Origin: an uncultured Pelagibacteraceae bacterium
Lineage (GTDB): Bacteria > Pseudomonadota > Alphaproteobacteria > Pelagibacterales > Pelagibacteraceae
Reading direction: 5' to 3'
Assembly (NCBI GenBank): GCA_902572945.1
Contig: CACGHU010000003.1
Location: 1-49,518, forward strand
DNA length: 49,518 nt
The notes beneath the pieces are model-generated. The model was not told the DNA's origin. It saw nothing but the letters and a program-made list of their open reading frames with translations, and did not search any database. The translations under genes and the position numbers were made by a program. This document shows positions 28,305 to 37,855 of this stretch, piece by piece. Position 1 is the first letter of the stretch; the number at the start of each line of letters is the position of its first letter.

Positions 28305-29533
28305 AATGAAATGCCTAATCTTTTTTTTAATATTTTCCTGTCTTTATATGCATCTCCACAACTATTGACTACAACAATAGTATCCTTAGAAAGTTTCTTG
28401 GCCTCAGTAATAGCCACAGAAAATGCATGGCTTGGTTCCAAGGATGGTCTTAAGTTTTCATATTTTGAAACTATTTTAAAAGCTAGTAAGGCATCTTCGT
28501 CACTCGCTGCGGTATATCTTGCGCGTTTTGTATCTTTCAGAAAACAATGAAGCGGTGATACTCCGGGATAATCTAAACCAGCAGAAATTGATTCCGTTTC
28601 TTCAATTTGACCATCTGAATTTTGATTAACATATTGTGCTGCACCATGAAGTACACCAATTTTTGAGCCATAAGTTAGTGGTGCAGCATGTTTTTTGCTT
28701 TTAGCTGGTCCTCCTGCTTCAACACCAATAAACTCCACTTGCTTTTTGTCATAATCCATAAACTCATTCCAAAAACCAAAACTCGAACTACCTCCCCCAA
28801 CGCAATTGTAAAGCTTCAATTTTTTTGGAATGCTTCCAAATTCTTCTAAAATTTGTTCTTTAAGTTCTCTCGAAATTTGACTGGTTGACCATCCGCATAT
28901 TCTAACAAAGATATTTGGCCCAACCGTCGAACCAACGCACATAGCAGTTGTATCGCAATTTGCGACCCAGAATCTCATACACTCAGAAACTGCATCAACT
29001 AAGGTTTGACTTCCGGTATACACTGGGACGACTTCTGCTCCATTTTTTTTCATTGCTTTTACATTTGGTTGCTGTCGCTCAATATCTTTTGCACCCATAA
29101 AAATTTTGCATTTGAGTCCAAATTTCTTCGCAGCCATACTTAGCATCTTGCCCGCATATCCTGCTCCCGTATCTCCACAGATTACCTTTTTCCCAGACCT
29201 TTTTGCCAATAAACAATGAACTGTAGCATTGTAAATTTTATGAGCACCACCATTTGCATCAGATACAACTTTAGACCAGATTTGAGCACCCCCTATGAAA
29301 TTAGTAAGATTATTTAATTTAACAAATCTCGTAGGCGCGCCAATCCAATTATTAAAATATTTATCTCTCTCTCTCAAAAATATTTTGTCCTTTTTCAACT
29401 TATCAAATAATAATTCAAGATCATAAATAGGTTTTTTTAGGGTTTCAGGAACAAAATTTCCACCAAATTTACCACCCCAAAAACCAAATTTATCATGTTG
29501 GTCTAAAACAGATATTTTTTTTTTTAATTTCAT
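28301..29533 (-). CDS. trpB: tryptophan synthase beta chain
   Basis: GKFGGNFVPETL, DTGAGYAGKMLSMAAKKFGL, CVGGGSSSFGFWNEF, GVEAGGPAKSKKHAAPLTYGSKIGVLHG. The usual enteric KREDLNHTGAHK loop appears as AQIWSKVVSDANGGAHKIYN. Confidence 0.95.
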   Translation of the reverse strand: MKLKKKISVLDQHDKFGFWGGKFGGNFVPETLKKPIYDLELLFDKLKKDKIFLRERDKYFNNWIGAPTRFVKLNNLTNFIGGAQIWSKVVSDANGGAHKIYNATVHCLLAKRSGKKVICGDTGAGYAGKMLSMAAKKFGLKCKIFMGAKDIERQQPNVKAMKKNGAEVVPVYTGSQTLVDAVSECMRFWVANCDTTAMCVGSTVGPNIFVRICGWSTSQISRELKEQILEEFGSIPKKLKLYNCVGGGSSSFGFWNEFMDYDKKQVEFIGVEAGGPAKSKKHAAPLTYGSKIGVLHGAAQYVNQNSDGQIEETESISAGLDYPGVSPLHCFLKDTKRARYTAASDEDALLAFKIVSKYENLRPSLEPSHAFSVAITEAKKLSKDTIVVVNSCGDAYKDRKILKKRLGISL

Positions 29534-30147
29534 ACCTTATTTATTTCAGATAAAAATTTATCAATTTTATCTATATTTTTTTTTCCATTAGTATCTTCAA
29601 GGCTTCCACTAACATCAATTATATATTTTTTATTTTTATAATTAAAAATATCATTGATTTGAATATTTCCCGCAATCATTTTTTTAAAATTATCTGGTAC
29701 ATTTTCTAGCATACTATGATCGAACCCTATAGACTTTTCATATCCCTTTGAGTCAAATAATATTATTTCAGAAAAGGGTAATAATTCTTTATATTTCTCT
29801 ATATCTGTTTTAGTTTCTACTGTAATTGCGGAAATTATCTTTTTATTATATTTGCTTTTTATAGACTTAATTTGTTCCGGGCTAGTGTCATAGATTTGAT
29901 AATAATCAAATTTTAAATCTTTTATTTTTTCTAATATATCTTCATTTGGTTTAACCAAAACAGCTACAAATTGTGAATTTCTTTTATCAATATTAATTAA
30001 CTTTTTAAGTTTATCTAATTCGACATAACGTTTTGATTTTGGGTAATTTACAATGAAACCAATAAATTGTGGTGAATATTTATGATTTACAATAAAGTTT
30101 AAAATTTTAGAGTCAGAAACCCCACATATTTTACATTTAAGTGTCAT
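29530..30147 (-). CDS. trpF: phosphoribosylanthranilate isomerase
   Basis: KCKICGVSDSKI, FIVNYPKSKRYV, QFVAVLVKP; upstream of trpB-trpA; divergent. Confidence 0.85.
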   Translation of the reverse strand: MTLKCKICGVSDSKILNFIVNHKYSPQFIGFIVNYPKSKRYVELDKLKKLINIDKRNSQFVAVLVKPNEDILEKIKDLKFDYYQIYDTSPEQIKSIKSKYNKKIISAITVETKTDIEKYKELLPFSEIILFDSKGYEKSIGFDHSMLENVPDNFKKMIAGNIQINDIFNYKNKKYIIDVSGSLEDTNGKKNIDKIDKFLSEINKV

Positions 30148-30818
30148 TTTTTTAAATGATCACTTAACTTTTTTAAATTATTTTTAATGTTACCTTGTGT
30201 TATAGGTCTTCCAATCACTAACCAGTCGCTTCCATTTTTCAAAGCTTTTTTTGGACTCATCACTCTTTTTTGATCGTATAACTTTGTGTCGTATCTTATA
30301 CCTGGTGTTATAATTTCTCTTTTAAATATTTTTCTTACAATTTTAACTTCTAGCGGACTACATACCATTGCATCTAATTTTACATCGGAGGCAAGTTTTG
30401 CTTGGGATCTTACTAGATGCTTAACTTTTTTATTAAAACCAATCTGTTTAAGTGATTTATCATCTAAAGAAGTAAGTATACTTACACCTACAAGTTTAAT
30501 TTTTCCTGATACCTTTTTTGCTGCTTTAAGGGCTTCGAGACCAGAGCTAATATGAATTGTGAGATAATTTATATTTAAATCTTTAATTGCTTTAATTGCT
30601 GATGCACAAGTATTTGGTATATCATGAAGTTTATAGTCAGCAAAAATTATTTTATTCTTAAGTTTAGATATAAAATTTCTTCCATGTTTTGAATTAAGAA
30701 ATTGTAGTCCAAATTTATATCCAATTTTAATATTTGAATTTTTTGTTTGATTTATTATTTTTTTTATTTTCTTAATATTTGTTGTATCACAAGCAACAAA
30801 TATCTTATTCTTCTTCAT
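30144..30818 (-). CDS. pyrF: orotidine 5'-phosphate decarboxylase
   Basis: IFADYKLHDIPNTCASAIKAI, LVGVSILTSLDDKSL, ITPGIRYD, WLVIGRPITQ. Confidence 0.95.
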   Translation of the reverse strand: MKKNKIFVACDTTNIKKIKKIINQTKNSNIKIGYKFGLQFLNSKHGRNFISKLKNKIIFADYKLHDIPNTCASAIKAIKDLNINYLTIHISSGLEALKAAKKVSGKIKLVGVSILTSLDDKSLKQIGFNKKVKHLVRSQAKLASDVKLDAMVCSPLEVKIVRKIFKREIITPGIRYDTKLYDQKRVMSPKKALKNGSDWLVIGRPITQGNIKNNLKKLSDHLKK

Positions 30819-31098
30819 TATTTATTTTTTTAAACAAATCCTTGGACATTTTAAAGTTAATTGTTTTTTTTTCAGGCGTATTCACTTTTTCCCCAGTTTT
30901 TGGGTTTCGCGATATACGCGCTTTTTGAATATTTGATGACCAAGTTCCAAATCCTCTTAATTCTACTCTATCTCCTCGTCTAAGAGAGTTTTTAATTTCT
31001 TTTAAAATTATATTAAAGAATTTATCTAAATCTTTCTTGTAAAAATTGGGGTAATTTTTATATATTTTTTGAAGTAGCTTTGATTTTACAATAGCCAA
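30805..31098 (-). CDS. ihfB: integration host factor beta subunit
   Basis: RGDRVELRGFGTWSSNIQKARISRNPKTGEKVNTPEKKTINFKMSKDL; adjacent to rpsA. Confidence 0.9.
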   Translation of the reverse strand: MAIVKSKLLQKIYKNYPNFYKKDLDKFFNIILKEIKNSLRRGDRVELRGFGTWSSNIQKARISRNPKTGEKVNTPEKKTINFKMSKDLFKKINNEEE

Positions 31099-31104
31099 TT
31101 TATA

Positions 31105-32841
31105 TTATTCTTTCTTTTTCTTATTCTCTTTTTTGTCTAATTTATCTGATAATGAAGAAAATGGAAGATTTTTTCCCGACAATGGAGAGCTAAATTTGGA
31201 TACTGCTTCTTTGTTTTGCAGTTCCTCTAATAATTTTATACTTAGGTTCACTTTTCTTTTTTTTAAATCTAATTCTTGGATGGCTGCATCTATTCTGTCG
31301 CCTTTAATAAATCTATTGGGCCTTGCATCAGAGGCGTTAATCGCTATTTGAGATTTTTTAATATGTAATTCGACTTTGCTTCCTTCTGGTATTACTAATA
31401 AACCTTTGTTGTCAATCTCAATTACTTTAACAGTTATTGCATCATTTACTTTTTTATCCTTAAACCAATCAATTGGGTCTTCTTCAGTTTGTTTAAGACC
31501 TACTCTTACTTTTTGTTGTTCAGGTTTTATTTCAAGAATTTTTACTTTTAATTTTTGATCTTTTTTATATTTTTTGAGTTCTTCCTCTGGTTTCTTATTA
31601 TATGTCAAATCATTCGCGTGCAGAAAACCATCAATATCAAAACCATCAATTTTTACGTATATTGCATAATCGTTTATCGATGTAACTGTTCCATCTACTA
31701 TACTATCAACTGGGTGCTTTTCATTTAGCTCCATAAACGGATTTTTTTCTGTTAGTCTGTGTGAAATCGATACTCTTCTCTTTTCTTTATCAATTTCTGT
31801 AATCACACAAGATATTTCGTCGCCTACTTTGAACAATTTTTTTGCGGACGGATTTTTTTTTGTCCAACTAAGTTCACTTGAGTGTAGTAAGGTTGTTAAT
31901 CCTGGCTCAAGTTCACAGAATGCTCCAAAATCCATAATTTTTACAACTTTCACTTTATAATTTTTATTCAATTCATAATTTGTTATGTGTTCAAATGGAT
32001 CTGGTGACAGTTGCTTGATTGAGCAACCTACTTGTTGCTTTTCCTTATCTACAGAAATAACTAATAAGTCGTGTTTCTCCCCAATATTAAATATTTCTTC
32101 TGGGTGATTTACCCTTGAATAACTTATTTCTTGAAGATGTACTAAAACATCAAGCTCAGAATTTACATCAAAAAAACAACCAAAAGAGCTATAACCTTTT
32201 ACTATTGCATTTTTAATTACATCACCAACTTTATACTTTTCAATTATTTTTGCTTTATCCTCTTTTTTACTTGATGATATTATTTGTCTTCTAGAAACAC
32301 ATGCATTGCCTCTAACTTTATCAAGTTTAATTAATGCGAACTTCTGCGGTTCATTCATTAAGTGAGATATGTCTTTTAATGGTTTATCAGATATTTGTGA
32401 TCCAGGACAAAACATTAGAGATCCGGTCTCGATATGCTCTACAATTACTCCACCTTTACATTTAGAGGTTATCTTACCCATTATAGGTGTGTTTTTTTCG
32501 TAGGCATCAACTAATTTATCCCATCCTTTTATTTTAAGAGCTTTAGATGCAGATACTACAACTTCACCATTTCTGTCTTCTATTCTTTCTAACAAAACAG
32601 AAATTGAATTACCCATTTTTATTTCCTCAGATAAACCCATGCCCTTAAGCTCGTTAATATCAATAACTGGCTCAGATTTTAGGCCTTCTATAAAAAGAAA
32701 TACAAATTTTTCAGTGATCTTTGTAATTTTACCTTCAATTATTTTACCTTCAGCAAGATCTTTAGTTTTTGATAGTTGACTATTTAGCAATTCTTTAAAT
32801 TCTTTAGATGCTTTTGTTTCAAGATTATTATAAATTTCCAT
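31105..32841 (-). CDS. rpsA: ribosomal protein bS1
   Basis: Multiple S1 domains (FGCFFDVNSELDVLVHLQEISYSR, FGAFCELEPGLTTLLHSSELSW); between cmk and ihfB. Confidence 0.97.
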   Translation of the reverse strand: MEIYNNLETKASKEFKELLNSQLSKTKDLAEGKIIEGKITKITEKFVFLFIEGLKSEPVIDINELKGMGLSEEIKMGNSISVLLERIEDRNGEVVVSASKALKIKGWDKLVDAYEKNTPIMGKITSKCKGGVIVEHIETGSLMFCPGSQISDKPLKDISHLMNEPQKFALIKLDKVRGNACVSRRQIISSSKKEDKAKIIEKYKVGDVIKNAIVKGYSSFGCFFDVNSELDVLVHLQEISYSRVNHPEEIFNIGEKHDLLVISVDKEKQQVGCSIKQLSPDPFEHITNYELNKNYKVKVVKIMDFGAFCELEPGLTTLLHSSELSWTKKNPSAKKLFKVGDEISCVITEIDKEKRRVSISHRLTEKNPFMELNEKHPVDSIVDGTVTSINDYAIYVKIDGFDIDGFLHANDLTYNKKPEEELKKYKKDQKLKVKILEIKPEQQKVRVGLKQTEEDPIDWFKDKKVNDAITVKVIEIDNKGLLVIPEGSKVELHIKKSQIAINASDARPNRFIKGDRIDAAIQELDLKKRKVNLSIKLLEELQNKEAVSKFSSPLSGKNLPFSSLSDKLDKKENKKKKE

Positions 32842-33494
32842 TAAACCAATATTTTCCTATCCATAATCGCTTTTATTTTTTCAAAGCATCGTTTTCTACT
32901 AAGTTTAGTAGTATTAATCAATATTGAATCTTTAGTTTTTTTAAGTGGACCATATTTTCTATTTTTATCAGATTTATCACGTTTTTTAATACTTTTAAGC
33001 ACCTGATTGAAGCTTATTTTTTTGTTTAGAGATTTATATTCCTTGTATCTTCTCATTGCTCGTACTTTTACATTTGCAGTTATATAAAACTTAAACATAG
33101 CATGTTTCATTTGAACGCTTGTAATATCTCTGCCATCCAAGACAGAACCAGAATATTTTAATGGTGGAGAAAAAGCTAATTTTTGTTGAAATTGATGCAC
33201 TAAATATCTTATTTTTTTATCTTTTGCAATTTTGGATGCTGCAGTAGCAACTTTATCTGATAACAAGCTTTTTTTTTTTAAGTCTTGAATTTTTAATTTT
33301 TGAATTATTTTTTTTAATTTTTTATAATTAAAATTATTTGAAGATTTAAGCTTCATATTACCAATCAGTCTATAAATTCTACCAGTATCAAGGTGTAAAA
33401 GATTATAATGTTTGGCAATTAACTTTGCTTGTGTACCGGCGCCAGCAGCAGCAGGAGAATCTATCGCTACTGTAATAAGTTTTCTTTTCTTCAT
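32841..33494 (-). CDS. cmk: cytidylate kinase
   Basis: VAIDSPAAAGAGTQAKLIAKHYNLLHLDTGRIYRLIG, SVLDGRDITSVQM; aroA-cmk-rpsA order. Confidence 0.93.
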   Translation of the reverse strand: MKKRKLITVAIDSPAAAGAGTQAKLIAKHYNLLHLDTGRIYRLIGNMKLKSSNNFNYKKLKKIIQKLKIQDLKKKSLLSDKVATAASKIAKDKKIRYLVHQFQQKLAFSPPLKYSGSVLDGRDITSVQMKHAMFKFYITANVKVRAMRRYKEYKSLNKKISFNQVLKSIKKRDKSDKNRKYGPLKKTKDSILINTTKLSRKRCFEKIKAIMDRKILV

Positions 33495-34825
33495 GAAAAT
33501 TTAACACCAAATTTATTTTTTAAAATTTTTGTAAAGGAAGGAAAGGATGTATTAATTGCTTCCGGATCATATATTTTCCACTTTCCACCCAAAGTTAAAG
33601 CAGCAACTGTGCACATTGCCATAACTCTATGATCTTTTAAATAATTTTTTATTTCATAATTCTTATCCAAACTAATATTTGGATTACCGTAAATTTTTAA
33701 GGAACTACTTGTAAGTTTTGTTTTGATCCCGATCATATTTAATATTTTTGATCCTAATTTTAATCTCGGGCTTTCTTTCTTATCCAATTCAGAGAGATTT
33801 CTAAAATAAGAAACTCCTTTTGATTTAGCAGCAACTAAAAAAATTATTAAAAATTCGTCTATAGCACTACTATTTAATGAGGGAGGGCAATTTATTGCTT
33901 TGAGTTTATCTTTACTTTTTACAATTATGTCACCACAATTCTCACCATTTATAGATTTAATTTTTTTTACTTTTATATTTGCACCCATTTTATTTAGAAT
34001 TTTTAAAACTCCTGATCTTGTTGGATTTAAATTTATATTTTTAAGAACTAATTTTGAATCTTTAGATAAAAGTGTTAATGCTATAAAAAAAGCAGCTGAA
34101 CTTATATCTCCAGGTATATTTAAATTGAATCCATTTAATCTGTCAGGACTTGAGGTTTTAATAATATCAATATTCTTTCTACTTTTTACTTTAATTGGAA
34201 TATTAAGATCATTGAACATTAACTCTGTATGATTTCTCGATCTTTTGGCAAAAATTTTCATTTCCCCAGGCGTATTTAAAGACGCCAACATCACACATGT
34301 TTTACATTGTGCAGAAGCTTTATTTTCATAATATGTTATTGGTCTTAAATAATTTGAGCCAATTATTGAGATTGGAAGTTTTTTTCTCCCCAAGGGATAA
34401 AATTTTGCACCAATTTTTTCTAAAGGCTCAATCACTCTTGAAAAGTCCCTTCTTGATAAACTTTTGTCACCAATTATTTTAATTTTATATGGTGTTTTTA
34501 ATAAAAGAGCCAAGATCAACCTTCCTGCGGTTCCTGAATTTCCAGCGTTCAAGGTAATATTTTTTTTGTATTTAAAGCCGTTAATTCCTCTTCCTTGTAA
34601 ATCGCAATTATTATTCGAAAATGAAATTTTAACACCCAATTCTTTAAGACACTTAATAGTATTCAAAACATCTTCAGATTTAAGTAAATTTTTAGCTCTC
34701 GAAACTCCTATAGCTTGTGATGCTATTAATAACCACCTAATCGAAATACTTTTATCTCCATCGACTTTTATTATTTTTTTAAATTTTTCAATTTTATTTT
34801 TAACTAACAAAAATTTTGCACTCAT
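33491..34825 (-). CDS. aroA: 3-phosphoshikimate 1-carboxyvinyltransferase (EPSP synthase)
   Basis: VDGDKSISIRWLLIASQAIG, LNAGNSGTAGRLILALL, PGDISSAAFFIALTLL, DHRVMAMCTVAAL. Confidence 0.95.
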   Translation of the reverse strand: MSAKFLLVKNKIEKFKKIIKVDGDKSISIRWLLIASQAIGVSRAKNLLKSEDVLNTIKCLKELGVKISFSNNNCDLQGRGINGFKYKKNITLNAGNSGTAGRLILALLLKTPYKIKIIGDKSLSRRDFSRVIEPLEKIGAKFYPLGRKKLPISIIGSNYLRPITYYENKASAQCKTCVMLASLNTPGEMKIFAKRSRNHTELMFNDLNIPIKVKSRKNIDIIKTSSPDRLNGFNLNIPGDISSAAFFIALTLLSKDSKLVLKNINLNPTRSGVLKILNKMGANIKVKKIKSINGENCGDIIVKSKDKLKAINCPPSLNSSAIDEFLIIFLVAAKSKGVSYFRNLSELDKKESPRLKLGSKILNMIGIKTKLTSSSLKIYGNPNISLDKNYEIKNYLKDHRVMAMCTVAALTLGGKWKIYDPEAINTSFPSFTKILKNKFGVKFS

Positions 34826-34829
34826 AAAT

Positions 34830-35606
34830 TTAGTTTATTTTAAAAGACTTTCCAAAATAAGCATTTTGTGCAACAGGATTATTAATAAGGTCTTTAGGGG
34901 TTCCTTGAGCAATTATTTTACAGTTTGATAATATCATTGCTATATCAACGCAAGAAAGTAAATCTCTTGCTTGATGATCACATATAATTATTCCAATTCT
35001 CTCTTCAGTTTGAAGGTTTACAATTATTTTTTGCAACATTTGGATGGTAAGGACATCTAATGCAGCAAAACATTCATCTAGTAAAAGAATTTTTGGATCT
35101 CCAAGTAAAGAAAGTGCTATAACTAATTTTTTCTTTTGTCCGCCTGATAAAACGGATGCCTTTATATTTCTTAAATAATCTAACTCGAATTTTGAAATAA
35201 GGTACTCTATTCTTGAATTTTGATCTCTTCTGTCTTTAATTAAAATTTCTGCCACAGCTCTTAAATTTTGATATGTAGTCAGATCTCCAAAAAAACCACC
35301 ATACTGAGGCACATAACCTATTTTAAATTCTCTTGTTCTTGTATAAATTGGGTAGTTAGTTGCATCTTTATTTCCAAATATTATTTTTCCATAGTCTGGT
35401 TTTAATAGGCCAGTTATTAAATTAAAAATGGTAGATTTTCCTGCACCGTTAGGCCCTAAGAGTCCTAAAATTTCTCCTGGATTTATTTTAAAAGATATGT
35501 TCTCTAAGATTTTTCTTTTTTCAAATGATATCGAAATATTTTTAACCTCTAATAGTGGATCAGTATTTTTAAAGGACTTAATTCTAAATTTTTTAATTAT
35601 TGCCAT
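34830..35606 (-). CDS. lptB: LPS export ABC transporter ATP-binding protein
   Basis: Walker A GLLGPNGAGKSTIF, VPQYGGFFGDLT, signature LSGGQKKKLVIALSLLGDPKILLLDECFAALD; next to lptC and kdsD. Confidence 0.92.
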   Translation of the reverse strand: MAIIKKFRIKSFKNTDPLLEVKNISISFEKRKILENISFKINPGEILGLLGPNGAGKSTIFNLITGLLKPDYGKIIFGNKDATNYPIYTRTREFKIGYVPQYGGFFGDLTTYQNLRAVAEILIKDRRDQNSRIEYLISKFELDYLRNIKASVLSGGQKKKLVIALSLLGDPKILLLDECFAALDVLTIQMLQKIIVNLQTEERIGIIICDHQARDLLSCVDIAMILSNCKIIAQGTPKDLINNPVAQNAYFGKSFKIN

Positions 35607-36215
35607 TTAGTTCTTTATTATTGCTTTTACCTTTTTATTTTTGTCTTTCATATATATTTGTGATGTTCTTTTTACTAAATCTAAATAGATCTCATCAGCT
35701 TTTAAAAAGTTATTATTGTAATTGTATTTTACATTATTAGTTATTTTTACCTCCTTATCTACATACTTTAAAAAAAGATCACCACTATTTATGAAATGAT
35801 CCAGATAAAGTAAATTTACTTCATTAAAAAAGTGTGTATCCAGTGTTAATTTATTATACTCTGCATTTTTAGATTTGATTTCAAAAGTACCATAGTCAAA
35901 AATTAAAATTTTTGCAGTGACATTTTTTAAAAATAATATATTTTCATTTTCTTCATCAATTGAACCAGAGACAGATTTAATTTCGTAAGTATTGCCTTTT
36001 TCGTCACTTGATCTGTATGATAAGTCCAAAATTTTATTTGATGACTGTTTATTTCCAGCGCTAGTAACCCCAAATTCAGTCTCATCTATGTTTTTCGATT
36101 TTATATCTTTTGAACTTAAATTCACATCTTTGTTTAAATAAGTAAATGTAAAATATCCAATTATCAGGATGATTGTTAATATACAGGTTTGAATTATTAA
36201 GGATTTATTCATCAA
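35607..36215 (-). CDS. lptC: LPS export protein LptC-like
   Basis: N-terminal TM plus OstA/LptC-like repeats (LSYRSSDEKGNTYEIKSVSGSIDEENENILFLKNV); between kdsD and lptB. Confidence 0.75.
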   Translation of the reverse strand: MMNKSLIIQTCILTIILIIGYFTFTYLNKDVNLSSKDIKSKNIDETEFGVTSAGNKQSSNKILDLSYRSSDEKGNTYEIKSVSGSIDEENENILFLKNVTAKILIFDYGTFEIKSKNAEYNKLTLDTHFFNEVNLLYLDHFINSGDLFLKYVDKEVKITNNVKYNYNNNFLKADEIYLDLVKRTSQIYMKDKNKKVKAIIKN

Positions 36216-37183
36216 GATATATTTCCATCCAATATATTATGAATATGAAGAATCCCAATTGTTTTTTTTGGACTATTTTTTTTATGAACACATAAGCTTG
36301 TTATTTTTTTTTCAGACATTATTGATAAACTTTTTACAGCTAACATATCTTTATCAACACTAATTGGATTCTTAGTCATAATTTTTTTTACAGCAAGTTC
36401 AACCAAGGTATTATTTTTTTGCGAACTTCTTCTAATTTGTCCATCTGTTATAATACCAGTAGTAATTTTATTTTTATTTATTGCTATCAAAACTCCTAAT
36501 TTCTTTTCAGTTATTAATTTAAACGCTTTCCTCATATTTGCATTTTCATTTATGAAGGGGATTTTTTTTCCTGAGATCATTAAATCTTCAACTGTTTTAA
36601 GTTTTGCTCCTAAGCTCCCACTCGGATGAAATTCTTTAAAATTGTGTTTTTTAAATCTTTTTTTATTCAATGCTGCAACAGCCAAGCAGTCACCAATTGC
36701 CAATTGCTCACTAGTGCTACTTGTGGGTACTATTCCTAGTCCTGCTTCTTTTACTTCAGGAATATTTAGTTTTATATCTGAAGCTCTATAAAGTAATGAA
36801 TTTTTTTTTGACACAATTCCTACAAGAGTAATCTTATTTCTATTTGCAAATCTTATTACCGGCTTAAGCTCTTGAGTTTCTCCAGAATTACTTATTAAAA
36901 TTAAAATATCTTTTCTTGATATGCTTCCAAGATTTCCATGAGAACAATCATTTGCAGAAAGAGAAAATGATGGACAACCAACAGAGGAAAGTGTAGCAGC
37001 AATTTTAGATGCAATTAAATAACTTTTTCCTACGCCGCAGAGAATTATTTTAGATTGACATTTTACTATTGCGTTCACAGCTTGATCAAAAGATCTATTA
37101 ATTGACTTTCTTAATTTTTTTAAAGCTAGAATTTCTAAATCAATTACCTTATGTGCAATTTTTTTATAACTATTAGATTTCAT
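36212..37183 (-). CDS. kdsD: arabinose-5-phosphate isomerase (KdsD/KpsF)
   Basis: ILCGVGKSYLIASKIAATLSSVGCPSFSL, HGNLGSISRKDILILISNSGETQEL, HPSGSLGAKL, tandem CBS domains. Confidence 0.93.
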   Translation of the reverse strand: MKSNSYKKIAHKVIDLEILALKKLRKSINRSFDQAVNAIVKCQSKIILCGVGKSYLIASKIAATLSSVGCPSFSLSANDCSHGNLGSISRKDILILISNSGETQELKPVIRFANRNKITLVGIVSKKNSLLYRASDIKLNIPEVKEAGLGIVPTSSTSEQLAIGDCLAVAALNKKRFKKHNFKEFHPSGSLGAKLKTVEDLMISGKKIPFINENANMRKAFKLITEKKLGVLIAINKNKITTGIITDGQIRRSSQKNNTLVELAVKKIMTKNPISVDKDMLAVKSLSIMSEKKITSLCVHKKNSPKKTIGILHIHNILDGNIS

Positions 37184-37191
37184 AAATATAA

Positions 37192-37806
37192 TCAGTGTTC
37201 AAAGATGCTTAGTTTAAAACCAGATACCTCCATATCTACTAATGTTGGTATTACCTTCATGCATTTTTCAAATAAATTTTTTCTATCTTCTCTTGTAAGC
37301 ATTTCTAAAAGCTTTTTTCTTATTTCAAAAAGATATTCCGTATCCTGGGCAGCGTAGTTAATTTGTTTTTCAGATAAATTTGGGTTTCCCCAATCGCTTT
37401 GTTGTTCTTTTTTAGAAATATCCTTTCCACAAATCTCTTTAACAAGATCTTTGTAACCATGAGTTGAGCTAGCAGTTCTTGCAATTTTTGATGCAACTTT
37501 TGTACAAAATATTTTTTTTGGACTTGCATTTAAATGGTATTTTAACCACAACAAGTCTTGTCGTGCGTAGTGCATTATAAATTCAGAATTTGTATTTTCT
37601 AATACTTTTACTAAGTTGGGCGCATTGTAGTTTTTTCTATTTAATTTTATAATAAAAAATCTTTTAGACTCTAAACCTAGCTGAATCAGAGTAAGCGGAT
37701 CTCTTCCTAATACAAGACCTAATGCCTCACAATCCAAACTTATTGTTTTTTCTTTAGATAAATCAATATCTGGTAAATCATTTTCAAAAACTTTAATGTT
37801 ATTCAT
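37192..37806 (-). CDS. rnd: ribonuclease D-like 3'-5' exonuclease
   Basis: ISLDCEALGLVLGRDPLTLIQLG, FIMHYARQDLLWL, QINYAAQDTEYLFEI (DEDDy core; short, about 204 aa). Confidence 0.85.
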   Translation of the reverse strand: MNNIKVFENDLPDIDLSKEKTISLDCEALGLVLGRDPLTLIQLGLESKRFFIIKLNRKNYNAPNLVKVLENTNSEFIMHYARQDLLWLKYHLNASPKKIFCTKVASKIARTASSTHGYKDLVKEICGKDISKKEQQSDWGNPNLSEKQINYAAQDTEYLFEIRKKLLEMLTREDRKNLFEKCMKVIPTLVDMEVSGFKLSIFEH

Positions 37807-37855
37807 ATTTGTTTAATATATATAAAGACTAAACAATATTGTCTATTTTTTGATA

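Noticed and set aside
33900-34928. Plus-strand ORFs of 110, 61 and 154 aa opposite aroA/lptB
   Set aside because: Hydrophobic-looking antisense translations of AT-rich coding sequence; aroA and lptB are well supported.
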